Part shown: positions 11,092 through 19,566 of the stretch, one piece after another | Layout of the letters: every line of letters begins with the position of its first letter | Position numbering within the stretch: position 1 is the first letter of the stretch | NCBI RefSeq assembly: GCF_002778325.1 | Contig: NZ_NESI01000002.1 | Span: 434,001-498,000, forward strand | Direction: 5' to 3' | Length of the DNA stretch: 64,000 nucleotides | From: Limnohabitans sp. B9-3 | GTDB lineage: Bacteria > Pseudomonadota > Gammaproteobacteria > Burkholderiales > Burkholderiaceae_C | The notes under the pieces: model-generated | Seen by the model: the letters and a program-made list of their open reading frames with translations, nothing else | Told to the model about the DNA's origin: nothing | The model's database searches: none | Program-made: the position numbers and the translations under genes

Positions 11092-11855
11092 ACCGTCATG
11101 CCACCCGAAACTTCCAGCACCGCACCGTTCACATAAGACGCCTCGTCACTGGCCAAAAACGCGTAGACGTTGGCAATATCTTCGGCGCGGCCCAAGCGCT
11201 TCAGGGGCACGCGGCTCACCATGTCTTCAATCACTTTGTCGGGCATGGAGTCCAAGATGGGCGTGGCAATGAAGCCAGGTGCGACGGCGTTGACGCGAAT
11301 ACCTTTGGGGCCCAGCTCGCGACTCCAGGTTTTGGTAAATCCGATCACGCCAAACTTGGTGGCGGCGTAGTTGGTTTGGCCAAAGTTGCCGTAGATGCCC
11401 ACAACGGACGACGCATTCAAAATCACGCCGCTGCCTTGCGCCACCATGGTGTCGGTGACGGCTTGGGCGCAATGAAAAACGCCACGCAGGTTCACGTCAA
11501 TCACGCGGTCAAACTGTTCCATCGTCATCTTTTGCAAGCGCGCATCTTGGGTGATACCGGCGTTGTTCACCAGCACATCGATGCGCCCAAACTTCTCAAT
11601 CACGGCCTTGACGGCGCCATCCACCATGTCGCGCTGGGTCACGTCCACCACAAAGCCCACCGCTTGTGCGCCTGCAGCTTGGCATTGGGCGACGGCCGCA
11701 TCGACCGCAGCTTGCTTCACATCGCACAGCACCACGATGGCACCTTCATGGGCGAATTTGAGGGCGGTTGCCAAGCCAATGCCTTGTGCGGCGCCCGTGA
11801 TGATGCTGACTTTGCCTGCCAGCCGTTGCGAAGTGTGGGGGGAGGTGGTGTTCAT
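11088..11855 (-). CDS. SDR-family 3-oxoacyl-ACP reductase-like enzyme
   Basis: 255 residues of the classical short-chain dehydrogenase family. It has the cofactor motif [12 protein letters not shown], a catalytic Ser (NASSVVG) and YAATK, and the C-terminal [12 protein letters not shown]. Such proteins are usually named FabG-like or acetoacetyl-CoA reductase; the substrate cannot be told here. It is the first gene of a four-gene overlapping minus-strand operon with the two ChrA halves and a kinase, an odd combination. Its promoter must share the 129-base gap with the divergent sugar ABC operon. Confidence 0.85.
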   Translation of the reverse strand: MNTTSPHTSQRLAGKVSIITGAAQGIGLATALKFAHEGAIVVLCDVKQAAVDAAVAQCQAAGAQAVGFVVDVTQRDMVDGAVKAVIEKFGRIDVLVNNAGITQDARLQKMTMEQFDRVIDVNLRGVFHCAQAVTDTMVAQGSGVILNASSVVGIYGNFGQTNYAATKFGVIGFTKTWSRELGPKGIRVNAVAPGFIATPILDSMPDKVIEDMVSRVPLKRLGRAEDIANVYAFLASDEASYVNGAVLEVSGGMTV

Positions 11856-11984
11856 GGGCTCAGTGTAAATTGCCCACCATCTAGGGAAAATCCTTAGAAC
11901 TTTGTTTAATTAATTAATGAATAATTAACGCACTCAGGAAAAGACTTGAGCCCTCTAAATCAACCAAATCGAGAGACAAACTCC
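11856..11984. promoter_or_regulatory. Divergent promoter region of SDR and sugar ABC operons
   Basis: A 129-base gap between divergent genes with a conspicuously A/T-rich core around 11898-11930. It contains a 12-bp perfect palindrome TTAATTAATTAA (11906-11917) and further TAAT repeats, possibly a promoter or operator. A GAGAGACA ribosome binding site precedes ATG 11985. No HexR-like box, ROK-type or LacI-type palindrome like those elsewhere in this window is present. Confidence 0.45.
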
Positions 11985-13232
11985 ATGAAACTCAACCAAA
12001 TCGTTCTGGCCTGTGTGGCCGCTGTGTCGGTGTCAGCTGCTGTGGCAGGCGAAGTCGAAGTGTTGCACTACTGGACTTCCGGTGGCGAAGCCAAGTCAGC
12101 CGCTGAGCTGAAAAAAATCATGTCGGCCAAAGGCCACACCTGGAAAGATTTTGCGGTCGCTGGCGGCGGCGGTGACAACGCCATGACCGTGTTGAAGAGC
12201 CGTGTGGTGTCGGGCAACCCACCTTCCGCTGCGCAAATCAAAGGCCCCGCCATTCAAGAGTGGGCGCAAGAAGGCGTGTTGGCCAACCTCGACAGCGTGG
12301 CACAAGCCGAAAAGTGGGACAGCCTGCTGCCCCAAGTCGTGGCCAACGTCATGAAATACAAAGGCAGCTACGTGGCGGCTCCCGTCAACGTGCACCGCGT
12401 GAACTGGGTCTGGGCCAACCCTGATGTGCTGAAAAAGGCGGGCGTGGCCAGCATGCCTGCCAACTACGACGAGTTTTTCGTTGCGGCTGAAAAAATCAAA
12501 AAAGCGGGTTTCATCGCCGTGGCCCACGGTGGCCAAAACTGGCAAGACTTCACCACCTTTGAATCGGTGGTGTTGGGTGTGGGTGGCGCTAAGTTCTACC
12601 AAGAAGCCTTGGTCAAGCTCGACCCCAAAGCGTTGAGCAGCGCCACGATGAAGAAATCGCTGGAGACCTTCCGCAAGATCAAGGGCTACACCGACGCCGC
12701 CTCACCTGGCCGCGACTGGAACTTGGCCACCGCCATGGTCATGCAGGGCAAAGCTGGCTTCCAATTCATGGGTGACTGGGCCAAAGGCGAGTTCGTTGCC
12801 GCTGGCAAAAAGCCAGGCAAAGACTTCTTGTGCGCCGCTGCGCCTGGTACGTCCACTTCTTACACCTTCAACGTGGACTCGTTTGCCATGTTCAAGCTCA
12901 AAGACGCCGGTGCACAAAAAGCCCAAGGCGACTTGGCCGCCGCCATCATGAGCACCGACTTCCAAGAGGTGTTCAACCTCAACAAGGGCTCCATCCCTGT
13001 GCGCTTGAACATGTCGATGGCCAAGTTTGACGACTGCGCCAAGCTGTCCAGCAAAGACTTCGTGGACACCGCCAAAACCGGCGGATTGGTCCCATCGGTT
13101 GCCCACGGCATGGCCATCTCGCCAGCCACCGAAGGCGCCATCAAAGATTTGGTCAGCCAGTTCTGGAACGACGACAAGATCAGCATCGACGATGGCCAAA
13201 AACGCCTCGTTGCAGCCGCTGCGACCAAATAA
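11985..13232 (+). CDS. Sugar ABC transporter periplasmic binding protein (CUT1, glucose/maltose type)
   Basis: 415 residues with a signal peptide ending near AAVAG (residues 1-22) and mature start EVEVLHYWTSGGEAKSA, the typical opening of family 1 sugar-binding proteins such as the Pseudomonas/Thermus glucose-mannose binding protein. The upstream extension to 11946 is not used because GAGAGACA precedes ATG 11985. It is the first gene of an operon with a LamB-type porin, two permeases and a MalK/UgpC-like ATPase. Proximity to glk and the Entner-Doudoroff genes suggests glucose as substrate; maltose-like oligosaccharides are the main alternative. Confidence 0.88.
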   Translation: MKLNQIVLACVAAVSVSAAVAGEVEVLHYWTSGGEAKSAAELKKIMSAKGHTWKDFAVAGGGGDNAMTVLKSRVVSGNPPSAAQIKGPAIQEWAQEGVLANLDSVAQAEKWDSLLPQVVANVMKYKGSYVAAPVNVHRVNWVWANPDVLKKAGVASMPANYDEFFVAAEKIKKAGFIAVAHGGQNWQDFTTFESVVLGVGGAKFYQEALVKLDPKALSSATMKKSLETFRKIKGYTDAASPGRDWNLATAMVMQGKAGFQFMGDWAKGEFVAAGKKPGKDFLCAAAPGTSTSYTFNVDSFAMFKLKDAGAQKAQGDLAAAIMSTDFQEVFNLNKGSIPVRLNMSMAKFDDCAKLSSKDFVDTAKTGGLVPSVAHGMAISPATEGAIKDLVSQFWNDDKISIDDGQKRLVAAAATK

Positions 13233-13233
13233 G

Positions 13234-13255
13234 CAACAGACAGCCTGTTGATTTT
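13234..13255 (+). terminator. Weak hairpin between binding-protein and porin genes
   Basis: A 6-bp stem CAACAG/CTGTTG (13234-13239 with 13245-13250) with a five-base loop, followed by ATTTTT. It is too short to be a strong terminator but could attenuate or protect the 3' end of the binding-protein mRNA so that this protein is made in excess. Confidence 0.4.
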
Positions 13256-13276
13256 TAAAACCCCTGAGAGACAACT

Positions 13277-14491
13277 ATGAAAATGAAACTAACCTGCGCC
13301 GCTGCTGCACTTTGCTGCTTGAGCGCGACTGCTTTCGCGGCAGATGTGGGCGGCGTTGAAGTCACCGGCTACAGCCGTGGCGGTGGCGTGTACAGCTACA
13401 ACAAAGACCAGCAAGTCAAAGGTGGCTTAACCCTCGGCGGCGACTTGCAAAAGTACCGTTTGGGCAACGAAGGTGACTACGGTGTGGAAGTCAACATCGC
13501 CAAAACTTTTGAAGTGGATGGCGTGAAATACAAGTTGGACTACATGCCCACTAAGTGGAACGATGGCAATGTGGGCACAGAACAAGCCTTCGTCGAAGTC
13601 TCGGGCTTGAGCTTTGCACCCGAAGCTAAGATTTGGGCCGGTCAACGCCGCCTCCGTATTCAAGACGTTCACATCGTTGACCATTTCTTGATGGACTACG
13701 GCGTTAACCAAGGTTCGGGTTTCACCGATCTGTCAGTGGGTGGTATCAAGGTGGGTGCCGCTTTACAAACCGGCGACACCTTCGACAAAAAGATGACCGT
13801 CGGCACCTCTGCCAACAAACTCAACGTTGACATTTCTGAAATCAACACCAACCCCGGCGGCAAAGTGCGCGTGTTGTTGACTTCAGTGACCACCTCTGGC
13901 TTGAAGAGCAGCGGCGGTTCGGGTTTGACCATCAACCACAACCAGTCGAATTTCGGCATGCCCGGTTTGACCAATAGCCTGTTCTTGCAAACCTCCAGCG
14001 GCTACGCCAATATCAATGGCCGTTTTGGTGACATCAGCTCGACCACGGTGTATGGCAAGAAAACCAACCGCATCGCTGATTCCATCAACTGGCAATCAGG
14101 TCGTTTCGGTGGTCAAGCGATTGTGGGTTACCAAACCACCAAGTCGGATGACCCTGCCGTCACACGCACCACCAAAGACACCTCTTTGGGCGGTCGTGTT
14201 TCATACGCTTACACCAAGAACTTCAAGATGTTGGTCGAAGCTGGAACGACATCACGATCCTTCAGCGATGGTGCTCAGTCACAGCGTCTGAACAAAATCA
14301 CGATTGCGCCCACCATCGCCATGTCGCCTGATTTCTGGTCTCGTCCTGAGTTGCGTTTCTACGTGACCAAGGCGAACTGGAACCAAGCCGCAGCAGATGC
14401 CAACAATGGCGGAGCAGGTGAAGGTACGTTTGGGACCAACAACCGTAAAAACCAAACTTTGGCTGGTGTCCAGTACGAAGTTTGGTGGTAA
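13277..14491 (+). CDS. lamB: LamB-type maltoporin (sugar-specific outer-membrane porin)
   Basis: 404 residues. A signal peptide ending at TAFA (about residue 21) precedes an 18-strand LamB-like porin. Recognisable family segments are VTGYSRGGG at the mature start, RLGNEGDYGVE, IWAGQRRLRIQDVHIVDHF, and the terminal GVQYEVWW that ends in an aromatic residue for outer-membrane insertion. Such porins carry a greasy slide for malto-oligosaccharides and other sugars. It lies between the binding-protein and permease genes of the ABC operon. A strong hairpin follows it. ATG 13283 is an alternative start. Confidence 0.88.
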   Translation: MKMKLTCAAAALCCLSATAFAADVGGVEVTGYSRGGGVYSYNKDQQVKGGLTLGGDLQKYRLGNEGDYGVEVNIAKTFEVDGVKYKLDYMPTKWNDGNVGTEQAFVEVSGLSFAPEAKIWAGQRRLRIQDVHIVDHFLMDYGVNQGSGFTDLSVGGIKVGAALQTGDTFDKKMTVGTSANKLNVDISEINTNPGGKVRVLLTSVTTSGLKSSGGSGLTINHNQSNFGMPGLTNSLFLQTSSGYANINGRFGDISSTTVYGKKTNRIADSINWQSGRFGGQAIVGYQTTKSDDPAVTRTTKDTSLGGRVSYAYTKNFKMLVEAGTTSRSFSDGAQSQRLNKITIAPTIAMSPDFWSRPELRFYVTKANWNQAAADANNGGAGEGTFGTNNRKNQTLAGVQYEVWW

Positions 14492-14520
14492 ATCGACCTC
14501 GGTTTTGAACAGGCGAGGGT

Positions 14521-14552
14521 GAGAGAAGGGGGTAACCCCTTCTCTCTTTTTT
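14521..14552 (+). terminator. Strong hairpin-T6 terminator/attenuator after lamB
   Basis: An 11-bp perfect stem (14521-14531 with 14536-14546), tetraloop GTAA, followed by six T. It looks like a full intrinsic terminator yet lies inside an operon, 22 bases before the permease gene; partial read-through would make binding protein and porin more abundant than the permeases. Confidence 0.85.
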
Positions 14553-14573
14553 GAAACATCACAAAGGCTCAAG

Positions 14574-15455
14574 ATGCACAAGCATCGCTTAGAAGCGTTG
14601 ATTCCTAAGATGGTGGTCGCACCCGGTTTGGTGCTGGGTTTTGCGTTCATCTACGGGTTCATGATTTGGAACGGCGTGTTGTCGGTCACCGTCTCGCGCA
14701 TGTTGCCCAACTACGAGTTGGTGGGTTTGGCGCAGTACGCCAAGCTGTGGGAGATGGACCGCTGGTGGGTCGCCCTGAAAAACCTCGCTATTTTTGGCAT
14801 CGGCTATGTCGCTGGTGCCATGGCTTTGGGTGTCTTTTTGGCTGTTTTGTTAGACCAAAAAGTACGTGCCGAAGGCTTCATTCGCACCGTCTATCTGTAC
14901 CCCATGGCTTTGTCGTTTGTGGTCACGGGCACAGCGTGGAAATGGTTGCTCAACCCCAGCATGGGCCTTGAAAAACTCATGCACGACTGGGGCTGGAGCA
15001 GCTTCAGTTTCAGTTGGTTGGTCGAAAGCGACATGGCCATTTACTGCGTGGTGATTGCCGGTGTGTGGCAGTCGGCAGGTTTTGCCATGGCCTTGTTTTT
15101 GGCGGGCTTGCGCGGCATTGACGACAGCATCATCAAAGCGGCGCAGATCGATGGCGCGTCCTTACCCCGTATTTACTGGCGCATCGTGTTGCCGGCGTTG
15201 CGACCCGTGTTCTTTTCGACCCTGATGGTGCTGTCGCATCTGGCCATCAAGAGTTTTGACCTGATCATGGCGCTCACCTCGGGCGGTCCAGGTTATGCCA
15301 CCGATGTGCCCGCCACCTTCATGTACGCCATGAGTTTCACGCGTGGACAAATTGGATTGGGTGCCGCCAGCGCCACCATGATGCTGGCCACCGTGGCGGC
15401 CTTGGTCGTGCCTTATCTATACAGCGAATTGCGGAGCAAAAAGCATGAGCACTAA
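14574..15455 (+). CDS. Sugar ABC transporter permease (MalF-like)
   Basis: 293 residues, six predicted membrane segments. The EAA loop that contacts the ATPase is visible as AAQIDGASLPRIYWRIVLP (about residues 197-215). Similar to the first permease of CUT1 glucose/mannose importers. It overlaps the second permease gene by 11 bases. ATG 14574 was chosen as the first start after the lamB terminator; no strong ribosome binding site is seen (AGGCTCAAG). Confidence 0.9.
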   Translation: MHKHRLEALIPKMVVAPGLVLGFAFIYGFMIWNGVLSVTVSRMLPNYELVGLAQYAKLWEMDRWWVALKNLAIFGIGYVAGAMALGVFLAVLLDQKVRAEGFIRTVYLYPMALSFVVTGTAWKWLLNPSMGLEKLMHDWGWSSFSFSWLVESDMAIYCVVIAGVWQSAGFAMALFLAGLRGIDDSIIKAAQIDGASLPRIYWRIVLPALRPVFFSTLMVLSHLAIKSFDLIMALTSGGPGYATDVPATFMYAMSFTRGQIGLGAASATMMLATVAALVVPYLYSELRSKKHEH

Positions 15456-16314
15456 GTTCTTTTCTGCGCAAACGCTGTGGCGGGTGTTGCTCTATGTGAC
15501 CTTGGCTGTGGGTGCCATTTTCTTCTTGGCACCGCTTTATGTGATGCTGGTGACCTCCCTCAAAGACGCCGAAGAAATTCGTCAAAATAGCTTGGTCAGT
15601 CTGCCTGGGTCGTTGAACTTTGACGCCTGGCGTTTGGCGTGGGACTCGGCCTGCACGGGCGCGCAATGCTCCGGCTTGGAACCTTACTTTTGGAACTCGG
15701 TGTGGATGGCGGTACCTGCGGTGTTGATCTCCACCACATGGGGCGCGCTCAATGGCTACGTGCTGAGCCTGTGGAAATTTCGCGGCAGCGAGACCTTGTT
15801 TGCACTGCTGTTGTTTGGCGTTTTCATGCCCTTCCAAGTGGTGCTGTTGCCCATGAGCCAAGTGCTGGGTTGGTTGGGGCTTTCTAGCTCCATCGGCGGC
15901 TTGATCTTGGTGCACTTGTTAGCGGGCTTGCCCAGTACCACCTTGTTTTTCCGCAACTACTATGCTGGCATTCCCAAAGACTTGATGAATGCCGCGCGCA
16001 TGGACGGCGCTGGTTTTTGGATGATCTTTTTACGCATCATCGTGCCCATGTCCACGCCCATCGTGATGGTCACTTTGATTTGGCAATTCACCCAAATATG
16101 GAACGACTTCTTGTTTGGCGTGGCCTTCAGCGGCGCGGACTCCAAGCCCATCACCGTGGGCCTGAACAACTTGGCCAACACCACCAGCAGCGTCAAAGCC
16201 TACAACGTCGACATGGCGGCGGCCTTGATTGCGGGCTTGCCCACCATGCTGGTGTATGTGCTGGCAGGACGGTATTTTGTGCGTGGCCTCACCGCCGGCG
16301 CTGTCAAAGGTTAA
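15445..16314 (+). CDS. Sugar ABC transporter permease (MalG-like)
   Basis: 289 residues, six predicted membrane segments, with an EAA loop AARMDGAGFWMIFLRIIVP (about residues 183-201). Forms the channel with the preceding permease. Residues FSGADSKPITVGLNNLA near 227 are typical of the second CUT1 permease. The ATPase gene follows after 11 bases with AAGGA as ribosome binding site. Confidence 0.9.
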   Translation: MSTKFFSAQTLWRVLLYVTLAVGAIFFLAPLYVMLVTSLKDAEEIRQNSLVSLPGSLNFDAWRLAWDSACTGAQCSGLEPYFWNSVWMAVPAVLISTTWGALNGYVLSLWKFRGSETLFALLLFGVFMPFQVVLLPMSQVLGWLGLSSSIGGLILVHLLAGLPSTTLFFRNYYAGIPKDLMNAARMDGAGFWMIFLRIIVPMSTPIVMVTLIWQFTQIWNDFLFGVAFSGADSKPITVGLNNLANTTSSVKAYNVDMAAALIAGLPTMLVYVLAGRYFVRGLTAGAVKG

Positions 16315-16325
16315 AAGGAACGACG

Positions 16326-17396
16326 ATGTCTTCAGCATTAGAAATTCGCGGCATTCGCAAATGTTTTGGCAAGGGCGATAACACGGTGGAGGTGCTCAAA
16401 CGCATCGACATCGACGTGGCTCCCGGTGAGTTCTTGATCTTGGTTGGCCCCTCCGGCTGCGGCAAGTCCACCTTGCTCAACATCATTGCGGGTTTGGAAG
16501 AGCCCACCGAAGGCAGCATTGCCATTGCCAACAAAAACGTGGTGGGCGTGCCGCCCGCGCAGCGCGACATTGCCATGGTTTTTCAGAGCTACGCGCTGTA
16601 CCCCACGATGAGCGTGGCCGAGAACATTGGCTTCGCCCTTGAAATCCGCAAAGTGCCCAAGGCCGAGCGTCAAGCGCGCATTGCCGAAGTGGCTGCCATG
16701 TTGCAGATTGAGCATTTGCTGGACCGTCGCCCCTCGCAACTCTCGGGCGGCCAACGCCAGCGCGTGGCCATGGGCCGTGCTTTGGCGCGCAACCCTCAGC
16801 TGTTTTTGTTTGATGAACCCCTGTCTAACCTCGACGCCAAGTTGCGCGTGGAGATGCGCGCTGAAATCAAACGCTTGCACCAGCTCAGCGGCATCACCAG
16901 CGTGTATGTGACGCATGACCAAGTCGAAGCCATGACCTTGGGCAGTCGCATCGCGGTCATGAAGGGCGGCGTTTTGCAGCAACTGGGCACACCGGACGAA
17001 ATTTACAACCGACCCGCCAACACCTACGTGGCCACCTTCATTGGTTCGCCCACGATGAACCTGATCGAAGGTCGCGTCAGTGCCAATAGCGCCGCCTTTG
17101 ACATTGCAGGCGCTCAGTTGGCTTTGACCGCCCCCACGCACGCGGGCAGCATCACGCAGTTGGGCTTGCGCCCTGAACACCTGAGCTTCGACGATGCAGC
17201 GCCTTGGCGCGGTGTGGTGAACTTGGTGGAGCCCACGGGGGCCGACACCTTTGTGGTGGTCGACACGGCAGCTGGCAAAGTGACCGTGCGTACCGCCCCG
17301 CAAACGCAAGTGCGTCCGGGTGACCACGTGGGATTGGGCATTCAAGCCGACCACGTCACTTGGTTCGACCATGCCTCAGGGTTGCGGTTGGCCTAA
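16326..17396 (+). CDS. Sugar ABC transporter ATPase (MalK/UgpC type)
   Basis: 356 residues. The N-terminal nucleotide-binding domain has Walker A GPSGCGKST, Q-loop VFQSYALYPTMSV, signature LSGGQRQRVAMGRA, Walker B LFLFDEPLSNLDA and H-loop VTHDQ. A C-terminal TOBE/OB regulatory domain follows (about 240-356, RPEHLSF). MalK-like ATPases of this length power CUT1 importers and can serve several systems. AAGGAACG precedes ATG 16326; the frame is open upstream to 16017 but lies within the permease gene. Last gene of the operon; convergent with the sensor kinase gene. Confidence 0.92.
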   Translation: MSSALEIRGIRKCFGKGDNTVEVLKRIDIDVAPGEFLILVGPSGCGKSTLLNIIAGLEEPTEGSIAIANKNVVGVPPAQRDIAMVFQSYALYPTMSVAENIGFALEIRKVPKAERQARIAEVAAMLQIEHLLDRRPSQLSGGQRQRVAMGRALARNPQLFLFDEPLSNLDAKLRVEMRAEIKRLHQLSGITSVYVTHDQVEAMTLGSRIAVMKGGVLQQLGTPDEIYNRPANTYVATFIGSPTMNLIEGRVSANSAAFDIAGAQLALTAPTHAGSITQLGLRPEHLSFDDAAPWRGVVNLVEPTGADTFVVVDTAAGKVTVRTAPQTQVRPGDHVGLGIQADHVTWFDHASGLRLA

Positions 17397-17455
17397 AAGG
17401 TCTGAGGCGCTTTCAGGGCGGTGCAGCGCTTGCAGGCTTGATGCGCTCAGCGGTG

Positions 17456-18850
17456 TTAAGTGACTTGCAGCGTGAGCTCAACCCGCAAGCCCTGCGGCTG
17501 CACCGGGAGCACGCGTGCTTCGCCGCCATGGCGACGCGCAATCTCTTGCACGATAGACAGCCCGAGGCCGCAGCCTCCTGGCAGCTCGTTGGCGCGCCAA
17601 AAACGATCAAAGGCTTGGTCGCGTTGCGCTTCCGTCAAACCCAGCCCGTTGTCTTCGACCGCCAACACGCAGGTGCGGTCATGGTGGTGCACTGATACGG
17701 TGATGGTCGCGTCGCTTCCCTCTGCAACGCCGACAGCGCCATAGCGCAGCGCGTTGTCAATCACGTTGGTGATGGCTTCGCGCAGCAGCACCACCGAGCC
17801 ATTCATCCAAACGTGGGCATCGCCTTCGTAGCCCAAATCGACTTTCAGCGCCACGGCGCGTGGGCTCAGTTCGCGCGCCACATCTTGGGCCAGGCTGGCC
17901 AGATCTAAACGCGTCATGGGCACCTCGGTGCCGCTGCGGGCCAAGGCCAACAGTTGGTTGACCAAGTGCGCGCTGCGTTGTGCGCCTGCGTGCACTTTGT
18001 GCAGGCGTGCTTTGAGTAAGCTGGCATCGGGCTCACTCAGCGCCAAATCGGTTTGGTTGATCAGGCCTGCCAAAGGAGTACGCAGCTGGTGGGCGGCGTC
18101 GTTGATGAAGCGTTTTTCTTGACTCACGTTGCGTCGCACGGCCAGCAGCAAACGGTTGATCGAGCCCACCAAGGCATGCACTTCGGTGGGGGCTGTGGTC
18201 AGCTCCAAAGGTGTCAATTCGGACTCAGATCGGTCTTGCAATTGCTTGTCGAGTTTGGTGAGCGGAGCCATGCCCCGTTTGATGCCGGCATACACCAAGA
18301 TGCTCAGCACCACGCCCAAGAGCAGCAGCGGGGCCAGCAAATCAGCCACCAGCTCTTCGGCAATGCGCTCGCGTGCCACATAGCTTTTGGCCAACTGCAC
18401 ACGCAAGCGTTGCGGGGTGTCAGCGTCGCCATAGGCGACTTCCAAAGACACGGCGCGCATGGGCTTGCCCGCCAGTTCCATGCGATAAAACACGGGCGCA
18501 TCGGGGGCGTTGGCTTGCGCGCCTGTGGTGGGGGGCTCGGCAAAAGCTTGGTTGCCCAGCAAAAACTTGCCAGGCGGCGAGGACACCATGTAGCTCACGC
18601 GATCTGCAGGGTCTTCTTCAATGATGGCTTGGGCTGCGCGTGGAAAGTCCACCAACAAGCCCGAGCCCAGTGGTTTGACTTGCCGTGCCAACGAGCGCAC
18701 CGATTGCGACAGCGATTGGTCCAAGCCCTTTTCTGCATAGTTCAATGCAATGCGATACGTAAGCGCGCCACCCCCCAGCCACAGCACCAACTGAGGCAAC
18801 AGCAGCCAGAGCAACAACTGGCGACGCAGCGACAAGCTGGGTTGGCTCAC
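17456..18850 (-). CDS. Sensor histidine kinase, TctE/QseC type
   Basis: 464 residues from GTG 18850, which overlaps the stop of the response-regulator gene (GTGA). Two membrane segments (about 11-33 and 170-190) bracket a periplasmic domain of the 2CSK_N type; then HAMP, a HisKA domain with H254 in INDAAHQLRTPLAG, and an ATPase domain with NVIDNALRYG, DNGLGL and GGCGLGLSIV. TctE-type kinases sense tricarboxylates in other species; the signal here is unknown. Its position between a sugar importer and ppc suggests carbon-source sensing (inference). The frame is open to 19054, but that extension is an artefact overlapping the regulator. Confidence 0.88.
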   Translation of the reverse strand: MSQPSLSLRRQLLLWLLLPQLVLWLGGGALTYRIALNYAEKGLDQSLSQSVRSLARQVKPLGSGLLVDFPRAAQAIIEEDPADRVSYMVSSPPGKFLLGNQAFAEPPTTGAQANAPDAPVFYRMELAGKPMRAVSLEVAYGDADTPQRLRVQLAKSYVARERIAEELVADLLAPLLLLGVVLSILVYAGIKRGMAPLTKLDKQLQDRSESELTPLELTTAPTEVHALVGSINRLLLAVRRNVSQEKRFINDAAHQLRTPLAGLINQTDLALSEPDASLLKARLHKVHAGAQRSAHLVNQLLALARSGTEVPMTRLDLASLAQDVARELSPRAVALKVDLGYEGDAHVWMNGSVVLLREAITNVIDNALRYGAVGVAEGSDATITVSVHHHDRTCVLAVEDNGLGLTEAQRDQAFDRFWRANELPGGCGLGLSIVQEIARRHGGEARVLPVQPQGLRVELTLQVT

Positions 18851-19536
18851 ACCGGTTCCAGCATGTAGCCCAAGCCGCGCACGTTGCGAATGTTCAGGCC
18901 CGAGCCGGTGAGCTTGCGGCGCAGACGGTGGATGTAAACCTCCAGCGCGTTCGACGCCGTCGGCTCTGCTGATTCGCTTTGCCAAGCGACAGCCACATCG
19001 TCGCGGCTGACCACTTGGTTGAGGCGTTGGTGCAGTAAGCGCAAAAGTTCCCACTCGCGTTGTGTCAAGTCGGTGGCTTGGCCGTGGATGCGCATGCGTG
19101 GCAGGTTGGGGTCAATCTCCAGCGCCTGTTTGGTGTCTTGGTCGTCAAGCACGCTGCTTTGAAAAGCGGGCAATCGGGCGCGGCGCAGCAGGGCTTGCAT
19201 GCGGGCGCTGAGCTCGGCGTTGTTGAAGGGTTTGGTCAGGTAATCGTCGGCACCGGCCATCAGGCCTTCCACGCGATCGTCCACGCCGTCGCGGGCGGTC
19301 AAGATCATCACGGGCAAGCTCTCAAAGCGCTGTCGTAGCCATTGCAGCAGGGCCATGCCATCGAGTTTGGGCAGGCCCAAGTCGAGCAACACGGCGTCAA
19401 CCACGTGGTCGCTCAAAAAAGTTTGGGCGCTGAGGCCGTCGGCGCAGTGGTCCACGGTGTGACCGGCTTGGCGGAACAGGTCCGTCAAGCCGTCACGCAG
19501 CAAGTCGTCGTCTTCAACAATCAGTAAATGGGCCAT
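18847..19536 (-). CDS. OmpR-family response regulator, TctD-like
   Basis: 229 residues. The receiver domain has acidic pocket VEDDD, phosphoacceptor D52 in LLDLGLPKLDG, and the conserved K in DDYLTKPF; the C-terminal winged helix has LTQREWELLRLL and VYIHRLRRKL. It pairs with the overlapping sensor kinase gene. It starts 30 bases after ppc ends and may be the tail of the long minus-strand sugar operon or have its own promoter. Confidence 0.92.
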   Translation of the reverse strand: MAHLLIVEDDDLLRDGLTDLFRQAGHTVDHCADGLSAQTFLSDHVVDAVLLDLGLPKLDGMALLQWLRQRFESLPVMILTARDGVDDRVEGLMAGADDYLTKPFNNAELSARMQALLRRARLPAFQSSVLDDQDTKQALEIDPNLPRMRIHGQATDLTQREWELLRLLHQRLNQVVSRDDVAVAWQSESAEPTASNALEVYIHRLRRKLTGSGLNIRNVRGLGYMLEPV

Positions 19537-19566
19537 AGGGCTAATTTACCGCACCCTGCGCTGGGT

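Noticed and set aside
10223-11272. 349-aa plus-strand frame across both chrA halves
   Set aside because: Runs against two coupled membrane protein genes and into the SDR gene; translation looks random.
11906-11917. TTAATTAATTAA palindrome as an operator
   Set aside because: Simple A/T repeat; listed only as part of the promoter region because no known regulator consensus fits.
16338-17372. 344-aa open frame opposite the ABC ATPase
   Set aside because: Antisense to a conserved ATPase, His/Val-rich translation without domains.
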